Assembly (NCBI RefSeq): GCF_014641945.1
Contig: NZ_BMIJ01000005.1
Location: 62,001-126,000, forward strand
Length of the DNA stretch: 64,000 bases
Source: Marinobacterium zhoushanense
GTDB taxonomy: Bacteria > Pseudomonadota > Gammaproteobacteria > Pseudomonadales > Balneatricaceae
Reading direction: 5' to 3'
The position numbers and the translations under genes are program-made. The notes below the pieces were generated by a model that did no database searches, was not told where the DNA came from, and worked only from the letters and a program-made list of their open reading frames with translations. Every line of letters starts with the position of its first letter. Position 1 is the first letter of the stretch. Below are positions 25,667 through 36,857 of this stretch, piece by piece.

Positions 25667-26019
25667 ACGGTTGATTGGTGGTCGGCGTCGAGCCACTCTC
25701 GCGTGAGCTTAGGATCTATCTCGCGCAGATCCAGCCAAGGTACTTCATCGAACAGGTCATCAGTCGCCTGCGAGCAGGGGCGCTCGATCAAAATCCAGTC
25801 ACGGGCGCCGTCACGGCGGCAGTATTCGATGTAAAGAAACCAGCGCGGCTGTGGCCTGCCCCAGTCATCCTTGCGTTTGCCCTGCGCCGCCCACACGTGC
25901 AGTGGGCACTGGTGGACATGGCTGTGCAGGCGTCGGGTCAGGCCCGGCTCGGCAGCAGCGCCGAACAGCGGATAATCGGCTTGAGATAGCTCTTGTGATG
26001 AGTAATGTGCTTCGAACAT
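25660..26019 (-). CDS. conserved hypothetical protein, 119 aa
   Basis: A small soluble protein rich in tryptophan, histidine and arginine (HSHVHQCPLHVWAA, RPQPRWFLYIEYCRRDGARD). It ends in an acidic helical part with LFDEVPWLDLREIDP. No domain is recognised. Codon use matches the neighbours, so it is probably a real gene. The 26020-26223 stretch upstream holds its promoter and no other gene that I can support. Confidence 0.55.
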   Translation of the reverse strand: MFEAHYSSQELSQADYPLFGAAAEPGLTRRLHSHVHQCPLHVWAAQGKRKDDWGRPQPRWFLYIEYCRRDGARDWILIERPCSQATDDLFDEVPWLDLREIDPKLTREWLDADHQSTVG

Positions 26020-26223
26020 GTCGTGCTCCTCTGTCTTCGCGCTGTGGCGAAGGCTGTCTTTGGAGCTGACGTATTAAGTGCGGATACCTGATTGGTTGTC
26101 GGTATCGACCGCATCGCCGCTTGGCGGCAACCACCTTGCCCAGGTTGGCAGGTTGGTGAGGACGTCAGCCCTTCTCTTGATGCATAAAGCAGCGTCTAAC
26201 TTATCCGGGAGTGTTCACGAAAT

Positions 26224-26256
26224 CAAGACCGAGCGGGTAGAACCCGCTCGGTCTTG
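26224..26256 (-). terminator. intrinsic terminator of the frmA-fghA operon
   Basis: A perfect 15-pair stem (CAAGACCGAGCGGGT and its complement) with a 3-base loop lies 4 bases past the fghA stop. Read on the minus strand it is followed by GATTTCG, a modest T tract. Confidence 0.75.
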
Positions 26257-26259
26257 TGC

Positions 26260-27126
26260 TCACTTCAAGCCCAGTGCCCTGGCGTGGTGCTCGAGGTGAT
26301 CGCCGATGAAGGTGGCGATGAAGAAGTAGCTGTGGTCGTAACCCGGCTGCAGCCGCTGGTTCAGCGGGTGTCCCGCAGTTTCACAGGCATGCTTCAGCGC
26401 TTCCGGCTTCAGCTGTTCGGCCAGGAAGTCGTCCGCTTCGCCCTGGTCGACCAGCAGCGGCAGACGCTCCTCCGCGTTGGCGATCAGTTCGCAGCTGTCC
26501 CAGGCTTTCCAGCTTTCACGATCATCGCCGAGATAACCGCTGAACGCCTTCTCGCCCCAGGGACAGTTGATCGGGTTGCTGATCGGCGCAAAGGCGGAAA
26601 CCGACTTGTAGCGGCCCGGATTCTTCAAAGCACAGATAAGCGCACCGTGCCCGCCCATGGAGTGACCGCTGATCGCACGTGCATCGGTGACCGGGAAGTG
26701 CTCCTCGATCAGCGCCGGCAGCTCCTGCACCACATAGTCGTACATGCGGTAGTTGTCGGACCAGGGCGCCTGGGTGGCGTTGACGTAGAAACCGGCCGCG
26801 GAGCCGAAGTCATAGCTGTCGTGCTCGCCCGGGAAATCGGTGCCGCGTGGGCTGGTGTCCGGGCAGACGATCGCCATACCCAGTTCGGCTGCCAGACGCT
26901 GAGCGCCCGCCTTCTGGGTGAAGTTCTCGTCGGTGCAGGTCAGGCCGGAGAGCCAGTAGAGTACCGGCACCGGCTGGTTCTGCGCCTGCGGCGGCAGGTA
27001 GATGGCGAAGATCATCTCCGTGCCGGTGCTGGTGGAGTGGTGCTTGTAGCGCTTGAGCCAGCCGCCGAAGCTCTTGTTACAGGCGATCAGCTCCGGGGTT
27101 GCTGGGTCGGTAGAAAGATCAGACAT
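26260..27126 (-). CDS. fghA: S-formylglutathione hydrolase
   Basis: A 288-residue serine hydrolase of the esterase D family. The start ATG gives MSDLSTDPATPEL after an AAGGAG site. The oxyanion segment LSGLTCTDENF, the nucleophile GHSMGGHGAL, the catalytic aspartate (VDQGEADDF) and the histidine (YDHSYFF) are all present. It hydrolyses S-formylglutathione to formate and glutathione, the last step of glutathione-dependent formaldehyde oxidation, in the cytoplasm. It follows frmA on the same strand after 78 bases and ends at an intrinsic terminator. Confidence 0.95.
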   Translation of the reverse strand: MSDLSTDPATPELIACNKSFGGWLKRYKHHSTSTGTEMIFAIYLPPQAQNQPVPVLYWLSGLTCTDENFTQKAGAQRLAAELGMAIVCPDTSPRGTDFPGEHDSYDFGSAAGFYVNATQAPWSDNYRMYDYVVQELPALIEEHFPVTDARAISGHSMGGHGALICALKNPGRYKSVSAFAPISNPINCPWGEKAFSGYLGDDRESWKAWDSCELIANAEERLPLLVDQGEADDFLAEQLKPEALKHACETAGHPLNQRLQPGYDHSYFFIATFIGDHLEHHARALGLK

Positions 27127-27204
27127 GTCGCGAGTCTCCTTGCGGCATATTTCGAATGGCGTGGCACCGCCCACCGGAGCGGGACAGCGCCGTTACGAAC
27201 TCGA

Positions 27205-29441
<2,237 letters not shown>

Positions 29442-29538
29442 CCAGGTTGCAGCGCTAACGACTTGAATGCGGGTCATCTGCGATTGAGCAGGACTGGTTT
29501 GACGCTGTGCCTACCGCCGCCCTAAAATTGTCCCCTTG

Positions 29539-29762
29539 CTTCCGGTGTGCCAGGCCCGACTATCCACAGGGTCTGGAACTTAATCGGGAAGCCGGTGCGC
29601 GCTTAGACATAGAGTCAGGCGCAATGCCGGCGCTGCCCCCGCAACGGTAGAGGAGTGAGAATGGCACAGGCCACTGTATCCATGGATATGGGAAGGCGCT
29701 GTTCTCTGATGTGGCGATGACGCCCATCGACTCCTGAGCCCGGAGACCGGCCTGAAGCATGC
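29539..29762 (+). promoter_or_regulatory. cobalamin riboswitch
   Basis: The expected conserved elements occur in order: TCCGGTGTGC near 29541, TCGGGAAGCCGGTGCG near 29582, the highly conserved GCTGCCCCCGCAACGG near 29631, GGAGTGAGAATG, GGGAAGGCGCT near 29690, GATGACGCCCA, and the closing AGCCCGGAGACCGGCC near 29738. It lies 130 bases ahead of btuB. It should bind adenosylcobalamin or a related corrinoid and repress the btuB-btuM-cob genes when B12 is plentiful. Confidence 0.93.
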
Positions 29763-29793
29763 ACAGTCGGCATTGCGGAGGGCAATCGGTACT

Positions 29794-29828
29794 GGATCGG
29801 GCTTTTCTCCGCCCGATTCCTTACTTTT
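29794..29828 (+). terminator. possible riboswitch expression-platform hairpin
   Basis: ATCGGGC and GCCCGAT pair around an 8-base loop, followed by TCCTTACTTTT. It sits between the riboswitch core and the btuB start, where a ligand-controlled terminator would be. The T tract is broken, so translational control remains possible. Confidence 0.45.
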
Positions 29829-29891
29829 CCCTTTGCAGGCCGTTTTTATCTACGGATGCGTGCGGGCGGCGCGCAAAGGGCAATCACACAG

Positions 29892-31715
29892 ATGAACCGT
29901 TTTAACCTTCCAGCAGCCATTCTGCTGGGCAGCAGTGCTGTTTCTGCCGTTCAGGCGGAAACCCTCTCCACCACCATAGTCGTAACAGCCAGTCGCAGCG
30001 CCGAGACCGCCGATGAAACCCTGGCGGCGGTCACCGTGCTGAGTCGTGAGGATATCGAGCGTCAACAGGCTCAAAGCGTGACCGAACTGCTGGGCAGCAC
30101 ACCCGGTATCACCCTGGCCAACAGCGGCGGCCGAGGCAAAAGTACTTCGATCTTCCTGCGCGGCAGCAATCCCGATCAGGTCCTGGTACTGATCGACGGT
30201 ATCAAGGTCGGCTCGGCCACCCTGGGCACCACCGCGTTCGAGCACCTGGCGGTGGATCAGATCGAGCGGATCGAGATCGTACGTGGGCCGCGCTCGTCGC
30301 TGTACGGTTCGGAAGCGATCGGCGGCGTTATCCAGATCTTTACCCGTCGCTATGCCGAAGGTTTCACGCCCCGCTTCAGCACCGGTATCGGCAGCAACGA
30401 CAGTCGCGACGTCAGCCTCGGCGCTTCCGGCGGGACCGATACCGGCTGGTACAACCTGGATATCAGCGACTTCTCCACCGAGGGTTTCAATGCCAAGGAG
30501 GAGGGCTCCTTCGGCTATAACCCGGATGACGACGGCTATGACAACCGCTCCTGGGCGCTGAGCGGCGGCTACCGTTTTAGTGACCGGGCCAAGGGTCGTC
30601 TCAGCTGGAGCCGTAACGAGGGCGACAACGAATACGATGGTGGCTCCAGCTTCGACGACTACGCCACGCAGCAGCGACTGGATACACTGAGTACGGCGCT
30701 GGAGCTGACCCCGCGCGATGACTGGGCACTGACTCTGTCGCTGGGACGCAGCCGGGACGAGTCGACCCAGTACGGCGACGGCGAGTACCAGAGCCATATC
30801 GATACCGAACGCGACATCGCGTCGATCGTCAGCGAGCATCAGCTGGGCGGCATGAACCAACTGACCTGGGGGGTGGACTACCAGCAGGACGAAGTCGACA
30901 GCAGCAACGATTACGCGCAAACCTCCCGTGACAACGCCGCCCTGTTCGGCCTGTATCAGCTCTACTTCGGGGCCCAGGATATCGCCGTCAGCCTGCGTCA
31001 GGACGACAATGAGCAGTTCGGCGGCCATACCACCGGCTCCCTGGCCTGGGGCATCCAGCTCGACTCGGAGCTGCGGCTGTTCGCCAGCTATGGCACCGCC
31101 TTCAAGGCACCCACCTTCAACGACCTGTACTGGCCTGAAACCGCCTTTTCCATCGGTAATCCCGACCTGGTGCCGGAGGAGTCGGAAAGCTTTGAGATCG
31201 GCCTGTCCGGCAAGCATGCCGGGCTGCATTGGTCCGCCAACCTGTACCAGACCGAGATCGACAACCTGATCGCCTGGGCGCTGAACGACGACAGCAAGTA
31301 CATGCCGACGAACGTGGCCAGGGCGCGTATCCGGGGCCTGGAACTCAGCGCCGCCACCCGACTAGCCGGCTGGCAGCTGCAGGGCGGTCTGGACTTGATG
31401 GATCCGAAGAACCTGGAGGACGACAGCCTGCTCAGTCGCCGGCCGCGCAAGGTGCTGAAACTGGCGGCGGATCGTGATTTCGGCGACTGGTCGTTGGGCG
31501 GTTCACTGCTAGCGGTCGGCAAGCGCAAGGACAGTTCGGCGCATCTGGCCGGTTACACCCGCGTCGATCTGCGCGCGGGATACCGTCTGGGCGGCGACTG
31601 GTGGCTGAAGGGGCGGATCGACAATCTGCTCGACGAGCAGTACCAGACCGTCAACCGCTACAACCAGCCGGATCGCGAATACTGGCTGTCGCTGCACTAC
31701 ACCCCCGGTGCCTGA
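29892..31715 (+). CDS. btuB: TonB-dependent vitamin B12 outer-membrane receptor BtuB
   Basis: A 607-residue outer-membrane receptor. The ATG gives MNRFNLPAAILLGSS, a signal peptide ending at VQA. The TonB box follows (TTIVVTASRS). A plug domain comes next (VTELLGSTPGITLANSGGRG and VLVLIDGIKVGSATLG), then a 22-strand barrel. The first plug repeats and IERIEIVRGPRSSLYGSEAIGG match BtuB. It takes up cobalamin across the outer membrane with TonB energy. The cobalamin riboswitch directly upstream makes B12 the substrate with high probability. Confidence 0.92.
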   Translation: MNRFNLPAAILLGSSAVSAVQAETLSTTIVVTASRSAETADETLAAVTVLSREDIERQQAQSVTELLGSTPGITLANSGGRGKSTSIFLRGSNPDQVLVLIDGIKVGSATLGTTAFEHLAVDQIERIEIVRGPRSSLYGSEAIGGVIQIFTRRYAEGFTPRFSTGIGSNDSRDVSLGASGGTDTGWYNLDISDFSTEGFNAKEEGSFGYNPDDDGYDNRSWALSGGYRFSDRAKGRLSWSRNEGDNEYDGGSSFDDYATQQRLDTLSTALELTPRDDWALTLSLGRSRDESTQYGDGEYQSHIDTERDIASIVSEHQLGGMNQLTWGVDYQQDEVDSSNDYAQTSRDNAALFGLYQLYFGAQDIAVSLRQDDNEQFGGHTTGSLAWGIQLDSELRLFASYGTAFKAPTFNDLYWPETAFSIGNPDLVPEESESFEIGLSGKHAGLHWSANLYQTEIDNLIAWALNDDSKYMPTNVARARIRGLELSAATRLAGWQLQGGLDLMDPKNLEDDSLLSRRPRKVLKLAADRDFGDWSLGGSLLAVGKRKDSSAHLAGYTRVDLRAGYRLGGDWWLKGRIDNLLDEQYQTVNRYNQPDREYWLSLHYTPGA

Positions 31716-31745
31716 ACCCACCGGACAAACTGAAAGGAGTCGTAC

Positions 31746-32324
31746 ATGATCAACCTGAGTAAAACGCAGCAATATGGGGTCGGTATCGGGCTGATCCTGC
31801 TGATGGCGATGACCCGTGGCCAGCACTTCGCCACTGTGGCGGCGCTGCCCAGCGCCTCCTGGGCGGTGTTCTTCCTGGCCGGTATGCTGCTGCGTCCGCG
31901 CTGGATCTTTCCGCTGCTGTTCCTGCAGGCGGTGGCGCTGGATGTGATCTCGCTGGGCGGCTTTACCGAGGCGGCGAAACACCACTGTGTCTCCCCGGCC
32001 TACGCTCTGCTGCTGCCGGCCTACGCCTCGCTCTGGTTTGGCGGCCGCTGGTATGCACGTGTACACCGTGACTCCTGGCAGACTCTGGCACCATTGGTTG
32101 CGATTCTGCTGGCCAGTGCCTTCGTCTCCAACCTGTTCTCCAGCGGTGGCTACTACTACTTCTCCGGTGTCTATGCCGAACCGACCTTGGCTGGGCTTTG
32201 GGGGCGCATCGAGCTCTATCTGCCCGCCCGGCTGTTGACCCTGTTTGGCTATGTCGGTGTGTCTGGCGCTGCGTTCCAGCTGTGGCGGGTGCTGAACGCA
32301 CGGCGTCCGGCCGCTGTTGTATGA
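31746..32324 (+). CDS. btuM: BtuM-family vitamin B12 inner-membrane protein
   Basis: A 192-residue protein with about six membrane helices. A conserved-looking cysteine is at residue 81 (AKHHCVSPAYALLLPAY), preceded by MTRGQHF near residues 22-28. This fits BtuM, a small family related to ECF transporter S-components in which an invariant cysteine (Cys80 in the Thiobacillus denitrificans protein) ligates cobalt and decyanates B12. The position between btuB and cobO under a cobalamin riboswitch supports import of corrinoid across the inner membrane. No btuCDF or ECF module is present in the window. The name rests on size, cysteine position and context. It overlaps cobO by four bases. Confidence 0.75.
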   Translation: MINLSKTQQYGVGIGLILLMAMTRGQHFATVAALPSASWAVFFLAGMLLRPRWIFPLLFLQAVALDVISLGGFTEAAKHHCVSPAYALLLPAYASLWFGGRWYARVHRDSWQTLAPLVAILLASAFVSNLFSSGGYYYFSGVYAEPTLAGLWGRIELYLPARLLTLFGYVGVSGAAFQLWRVLNARRPAAVV

Positions 32325-32941
32325 GCAAGGATATGAGCGACGAGCAGGCACGGGAGCAGCGCCACCGCGAGCGGATGCAGCGCAAAAAGGCGGTGGTCGA
32401 TGGCGCCATCGCCCGCGCCGATATCGATTGTGGCGTGCTGCTGGTGTTGACCGGCAACGGCAAGGGCAAGAGCAGCTCCGCGTTCGGCATGCTGGCACGA
32501 GCCCTTGGGCACGGTATGCAGGTTGGTGTGGTGCAGTTCATCAAGGGCAGCTTCAGCACCGGGGAGGAGGCGTTCTTCCGCCGCTTTCCCGAGGTGCGCT
32601 ACCACGTCATGGGCGAGGGTTTTACCTGGGAGACCCAGGACCGGACACGCGATGTGGAGGCGGCGCGGGCGGCCTGGGCGCGGGCCGGTGAATTGCTGGC
32701 CGATCCCGCGATTGGACTGGTGGTGCTGGATGAACTGAATATCGCCCTCAAATACGGCTATATCGAGCTGAATCAGGCGCTTGATGCGCTGGCCCATCGA
32801 CCCAAGATGCAGCATGTGGTGGTGACCGGGCGTGGTGCGCCCCAGGCGCTGATCGACGCCGCCGATACCGTGACCGAGATGCAGGTGGTCAAGCATGCGT
32901 TCAAGGCCGGGATCCGGGCGCAGAAGGGCGTCGAACTATGA
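32321..32941 (+). CDS. cobO: cob(I)yrinic acid a,c-diamide adenosyltransferase
   Basis: A 206-residue CobA/CobO-type corrinoid adenosyltransferase. The P-loop is LTGNGKGKSSSAFGMLARA, with VVQFIKGSFSTGEE and VLDELNIALKYGY following, all standard for the family. It transfers the adenosyl group from ATP to the reduced cobalt of the corrinoid in the cytoplasm. The start ATG overlaps the btuM stop (ATGA); a second ATG lies 12 bases in. The first 30 residues are charged and helical, as in relatives. Confidence 0.93.
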   Translation: MSKDMSDEQAREQRHRERMQRKKAVVDGAIARADIDCGVLLVLTGNGKGKSSSAFGMLARALGHGMQVGVVQFIKGSFSTGEEAFFRRFPEVRYHVMGEGFTWETQDRTRDVEAARAAWARAGELLADPAIGLVVLDELNIALKYGYIELNQALDALAHRPKMQHVVVTGRGAPQALIDAADTVTEMQVVKHAFKAGIRAQKGVEL

Positions 32942-32954
32942 GGGGATGCGAACC

Positions 32955-34283
32955 ATGAGTCAGGCTGGCGAAGCTGCCGTGAGCGTACGCAGTTGCCCGG
33001 CGCTGCTGATCTCCGCCCCGGCCTCGGGCCAGGGCAAAACCACCGTCACCGCCGCATTGGCGCGGCTGCACACTCGGCTGGGGCGGCGGGTGCGGGTGTT
33101 CAAGACCGGTCCCGATTTTCTCGACCCGATGATCCTGTCCCGCGCCTGTGGCACCGAGGTGTACCAGCTTGACCTGTTCATGGGTTCGCCGGAGCAGTGC
33201 AAACAGCTGCTCTGGCAGGCCGCCGGTGAGGCGGACCTGATCCTGATCGAGGGGGTGATGGGGCTGTTCGACGGCTCTCCCTGCAGCGCCGATCTGGCCG
33301 AGCTGTTCGGCATCCCGGTGCTGGCGGTGATCGATGCCGGCGGTATGGCTCAGACCTTTGCCGCTCTGGCGATGGGGCTGGCCGGCTACCGCAGCAGTCT
33401 CGAGGTCAGCGGGGTACTGGCCAACCGGGTCGGTAGTGCCGGTCACGCGCAGATGCTGCAACAGGCGCTGCCGGACTCCCTGCGCTGGTACGGCGCATTG
33501 CCCCGGGAGCAGGCGTTCGAGCTGCCCAGTCGCCATCTCGGCCTGGTACAGGGCAGTGAGATCGAGGATCTGGATAGACGACTTGATGCGGCTGCCGATG
33601 CCATTGCCGACAGCGCCGGAACCGATCTACCGCCGGCGGTGGCGTTTCAGTCGCAGCCGGTGCCGGTGCCGCAGCGCCTGCTCGCGGGTGTGCGTATCGG
33701 CGTGGCCCGCGATGCCGCGTTCAGCTTTCTCTACCCGGCCAACCTGGACTGCCTGCGTCAGCTCGGTGCCGAACTGGAGTTCTTCTCGCCGCTGAGCGAT
33801 GAGCAACTGCCCGAGGTGGACAGCCTCTACCTGCCCGGCGGTTACCCCGAGCTTCACCTGACCGAGCTTGGCGCCAACTGGGGTCTGATGGAGCAGGTTC
33901 AGGTTCATTACCGCCAGGGTAAGCCGATTATGGCTGAGTGTGGCGGCATGCTCTGGCTCTGCGAATCGTTGACCGCGCTGAGCGGGGAGCGGGTCGAACT
34001 CTGCGGTGTGCTGCCGGCCCGGGCGAAGATGCACGCGCGTTTCACTGCCCTGGGACTGCAGCGGCTGGCGCTGCCGCTGCAACAGGGGATTGAGGAGTTG
34101 CGCGGGCACAGCTTCCACCACTCCAGCCTCGACACCGAACTTGAGCCGGTGGCTATCGGCGAGTGCCCCAATGGTCGTCGCGCCGCCGAGCCGGTCTACC
34201 GCGTCGGCCGGCTGACCGCGTCCTACATCCACAGCTACTTCCCGTCCAATCCCGAAGCGGTAGCCGAGGTGTTGCGGCCATGA
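32955..34283 (+). CDS. cobB: cobyrinate / hydrogenobyrinate a,c-diamide synthase
   Basis: A 442-residue ATP- and glutamine-dependent amidotransferase. The ATG with GAGGGG upstream is preferred over an upstream start. It has a dethiobiotin synthetase-like ATP domain with P-loop SAPASGQGKTTV and IEGVMGLFDGSP. A C-terminal type I glutamine amidotransferase domain follows, with the nucleophilic cysteine in AECGGMLWL and HSYFPSNPE at the end. It amidates the a and c side chains of the corrin ring. Its presence means that ring intermediates, not only salvaged cobinamide, are processed. It is followed by bluB with ATGA overlap. Confidence 0.92.
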   Translation: MSQAGEAAVSVRSCPALLISAPASGQGKTTVTAALARLHTRLGRRVRVFKTGPDFLDPMILSRACGTEVYQLDLFMGSPEQCKQLLWQAAGEADLILIEGVMGLFDGSPCSADLAELFGIPVLAVIDAGGMAQTFAALAMGLAGYRSSLEVSGVLANRVGSAGHAQMLQQALPDSLRWYGALPREQAFELPSRHLGLVQGSEIEDLDRRLDAAADAIADSAGTDLPPAVAFQSQPVPVPQRLLAGVRIGVARDAAFSFLYPANLDCLRQLGAELEFFSPLSDEQLPEVDSLYLPGGYPELHLTELGANWGLMEQVQVHYRQGKPIMAECGGMLWLCESLTALSGERVELCGVLPARAKMHARFTALGLQRLALPLQQGIEELRGHSFHHSSLDTELEPVAIGECPNGRRAAEPVYRVGRLTASYIHSYFPSNPEAVAEVLRP

Positions 34284-34936
34284 GCCAGGCGTTCACCGCT
34301 GCCGAGCGGGAGGCGGTCTATCGTGCGATTCGCGAACGGCGCGATATGCGCCATTTCAGCTCCGAGCCGCTGCCGTCCGACGTGCTTGAGCGCTTGTTAC
34401 AAGCCGCGCATATGGCACCCAGTGTCGGCCTGATGCAGCCCTGGCGCTTTATCCGGGTTACCGATAGCGACCTGCGCGAGCAGGTCCGCGCACTGGTGGA
34501 GCGGGAGCGGCTGGCCACGGCAGCAGCGCTGGGCGAGCGTGAGCAGGCGTTCCTCCAACTCAAGGTCGATGGCTTGGATCGCTGTGCTGAACTGCTGGTG
34601 GTGGCGCTGATGGATCAGCGGGAACGGCATCTGTTTGGCCGCCGCACGCTGCCTGAGATGGATCTGGCCTCGGTCGCCTGTGCCATCCAGAATCTGTGGT
34701 TGGCGGCTCGCGCCGAGGGCGTTGGTGTTGGCTGGGTCTCCCTGTTCGATCCCGATGCCCTGGCCAGGCTGCTGCATATGCCCGAGGGCAGCAAAGCGGT
34801 GGCGATCCTCTGTATCGGCCCGGTGGAGGCGTTTTACCCGCAGCCGATGCTGGAGCAGGTCGGCTGGGCCAGGGCCGCGCCGCTATCGGAGATGCTGTTC
34901 GAGAACCGCTGGTCGACGGCGGATAGCCCGGCATGA
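34280..34936 (+). CDS. bluB: 5,6-dimethylbenzimidazole synthase BluB
   Basis: A 218-residue flavin-destructase of the nitroreductase fold. FMN-binding features are seen in RERRDMRHFSSEPL and HMAPSVGLMQPWRF, and the family signature in GVGVGWVSLFDP. BluB cleaves reduced FMN with O2 to give 5,6-dimethylbenzimidazole, the lower ligand base of B12. This step requires oxygen, so the organism makes B12 under at least microoxic conditions. The start overlaps the cobB stop (ATGA) and the end overlaps cbiB. Confidence 0.93.
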   Translation: MSQAFTAAEREAVYRAIRERRDMRHFSSEPLPSDVLERLLQAAHMAPSVGLMQPWRFIRVTDSDLREQVRALVERERLATAAALGEREQAFLQLKVDGLDRCAELLVVALMDQRERHLFGRRTLPEMDLASVACAIQNLWLAARAEGVGVGWVSLFDPDALARLLHMPEGSKAVAILCIGPVEAFYPQPMLEQVGWARAAPLSEMLFENRWSTADSPA

Positions 34937-35847
34937 GCGCGCTGCTGGCGGTAATGGCCGTAGTGCTGGATCTCTGGTGGGGCGAGCCGCGACGCTGGCA
35001 TCCGCTGGTCGGGTTCGGTTGTTGCGCCCAGTGGATCGAGCAGAGGCTGAACCGGGGTGGCGCGATCCGGGGACGGTTGCTCGGGCTGGTCGCGGTGACA
35101 CTGCTGGTGCTGCCGCCGGTATTGCTCTGCCTCTGGCTGGTCCACCAGCCCTACCTCGGCGTGCTGATCTCGGTGCTGACGCTCTGGTTCACGCTGGGGT
35201 TGAACAGCCTGCGGGCCCATGCGCAGCCGATCATCTATGCGCTGTCCGAGGGAGAGCTGGGCGAGGCAAGACGGCTGACCGCCCGCATCTGCAGCCGGGA
35301 CGAGGCGACGCTGGAGGTAGAGCGCAGCGCCGTGGAGTCGATTCTGGAGAATGGCAGCGACGCGGTGTTCGGTGCGCTGTTCTGGTTCTGCGTAGCTGGT
35401 GCGCCCGGCGCGCTGGCGTTTCGCCTGATCAACACGCTGGATGCCTGCTGGGGCTACAAAAGCGAACGTTTTCTGCACTTCGGCTGGGCGGCGGCCCGGC
35501 TGGACGACCTGGTTGGACTGATCCCGGCCCGGCTTACCGCGCTCGGCTACGCCCTCTGTGGCAACACCCGCCGGGCGTTGAGCTGCTGGCGCCTGCAGGC
35601 GTCGGCCCATGACAGCCCCAACGCCGGTCCGGTGATGGCCAGCGGTGCCGGCGCGCTCGGCGTACGCCTGGGTGGACCGACCCGGTATCGCGGGATCTGG
35701 GTGGCCAAACCCTATCTGGGTCAGGGAGGCAGTCCCCGGCGCGAGGATCTGCAGCGGGCGCTACGCCTGGTTGAGCGCTGCCTGCTCCTCTGGCTGGCGG
35801 CGATCCTGAGCCTGCAACTGGTTCAACTGCTACTGGAGACCTGGTAA
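34933..35847 (+). CDS. cbiB: adenosylcobinamide-phosphate synthase
   Basis: A 304-residue membrane protein of the CbiB/CobD family. It starts VVLDLWWGEPRRWHPLVGFG, with several hydrophobic segments and the conserved sequences VESILENGSDAVFGALFW and INTLDACWGYKSERFLHFG. It attaches (R)-1-amino-2-propanol O-phosphate to adenosylcobyric acid in the inner membrane. It uses the product of the next gene. Its last base is the first base of the cobD start codon (TAATG). Confidence 0.93.
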   Translation: MSALLAVMAVVLDLWWGEPRRWHPLVGFGCCAQWIEQRLNRGGAIRGRLLGLVAVTLLVLPPVLLCLWLVHQPYLGVLISVLTLWFTLGLNSLRAHAQPIIYALSEGELGEARRLTARICSRDEATLEVERSAVESILENGSDAVFGALFWFCVAGAPGALAFRLINTLDACWGYKSERFLHFGWAAARLDDLVGLIPARLTALGYALCGNTRRALSCWRLQASAHDSPNAGPVMASGAGALGVRLGGPTRYRGIWVAKPYLGQGGSPRREDLQRALRLVERCLLLWLAAILSLQLVQLLLETW

Positions 35848-36857
35848 TGGGAGCGATGGGTCAGCTTGAGCATGGCGGCGGTTTGAATGCCGCCGCCGAA
35901 CGCTACCGGATTCCCCGTAGCCAGTGGCTGGATCTGTCCACCGGCATCAACCCGCAGGGCTGGCCGGTGCCGGCGATTCCCGGCGAGGTGTTTGCCCGCC
36001 TGCCGGAAGCGGACGATGAGCTGGAAATGGCGGCGGCTGCCTACTACGGTAGTGATCAACTGCTGCCGTTGGCCGGTTCCCAGCAGGCCATTCAGCTGTT
36101 GCCCCGGCTGCGCAAGGCGCTATGCGGGAGCGCCCGGGTCGGCGTACTGACGCCGGGTTACGCCGAGCATCGCCACCATTGGCAGTTGCACGGCCATCGC
36201 GTGCTGGGGTTGAGCGTGCTGCAGATCGAGATCCAGCTGCCACAGCTGGATGTACTGGTGCTGATCAACCCCTGTAACCCCAGCAGTTGCAGTTTCCCAC
36301 GCGAGCAGCTGGAGCGCTGGCATCGGCAACTGGCCGCGCGAGGCGGCTGGCTGGTAGTGGATGAGGCGTTTATCGACGCCACGCAGGAACAGAGCCTGAT
36401 CGGCCCGGTTATCCCTGAGGGGCTGATCATCCTGCGTTCGCTGGGCAAGTTTTTCGGCCTCGCCGGTCTGCGCGTGGGCTTTCTGTTTGCGGATGCGGAA
36501 CTAAGAGAGGCGGTTGCCAACGAGATGGGGCCCTGGGCACTGGCTCACCCATCACGCTGGCTGGCGACCAGGGCGCTGCTGGACCGGCAGTGGCAACGGC
36601 AGGCGCAGGCCAGTTTGCACCACCAGCAGCGGCGACTGGTCCAGTTGCTGCAGCAATACTTTGCTCAGCCTGTACGCAGTACGTCGCTGTTCGCCTGGGT
36701 CGCGACAGAGCAGGCGGGCGCGATTCAGCAGCGTCTGGCGCTGGGTGCGGTGCTGGTACGGCGGTTCGACGATCCGCCCGGCCTCAGGTTCGGTCTGCCG
36801 GGCACGGAGGCGCAGTGGCGGCAACTGGAGCGGGTGTTACAGGAGGTTATGCAATGA
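35847..36857 (+). CDS. cobD: threonine-phosphate decarboxylase
   Basis: A 336-residue fold-type I PLP enzyme. [12 protein letters not shown] and [16 protein letters not shown] at the N-terminus are specific to the CobD/CobC cobalamin subgroup. The PLP lysine is in [16 protein letters not shown], and the aspartate in [10 protein letters not shown]. It makes (R)-1-amino-2-propanol O-2-phosphate from L-threonine O-3-phosphate, the linker used by CbiB. The name cobD follows Salmonella usage; Pseudomonas calls it cobC. It overlaps cobQ by four bases. Confidence 0.92.
   Translation: MGAMGQLEHGGGLNAAAERYRIPRSQWLDLSTGINPQGWPVPAIPGEVFARLPEADDELEMAAAAYYGSDQLLPLAGSQQAIQLLPRLRKALCGSARVGVLTPGYAEHRHHWQLHGHRVLGLSVLQIEIQLPQLDVLVLINPCNPSSCSFPREQLERWHRQLAARGGWLVVDEAFIDATQEQSLIGPVIPEGLIILRSLGKFFGLAGLRVGFLFADAELREAVANEMGPWALAHPSRWLATRALLDRQWQRQAQASLHHQQRRLVQLLQQYFAQPVRSTSLFAWVATEQAGAIQQRLALGAVLVRRFDDPPGLRFGLPGTEAQWRQLERVLQEVMQ

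Noticed and set aside
29850..31229. 459-codon minus-strand open frame opposite btuB
   Set aside because: Antisense shadow of btuB; the strand order, riboswitch and signal peptide support btuB.
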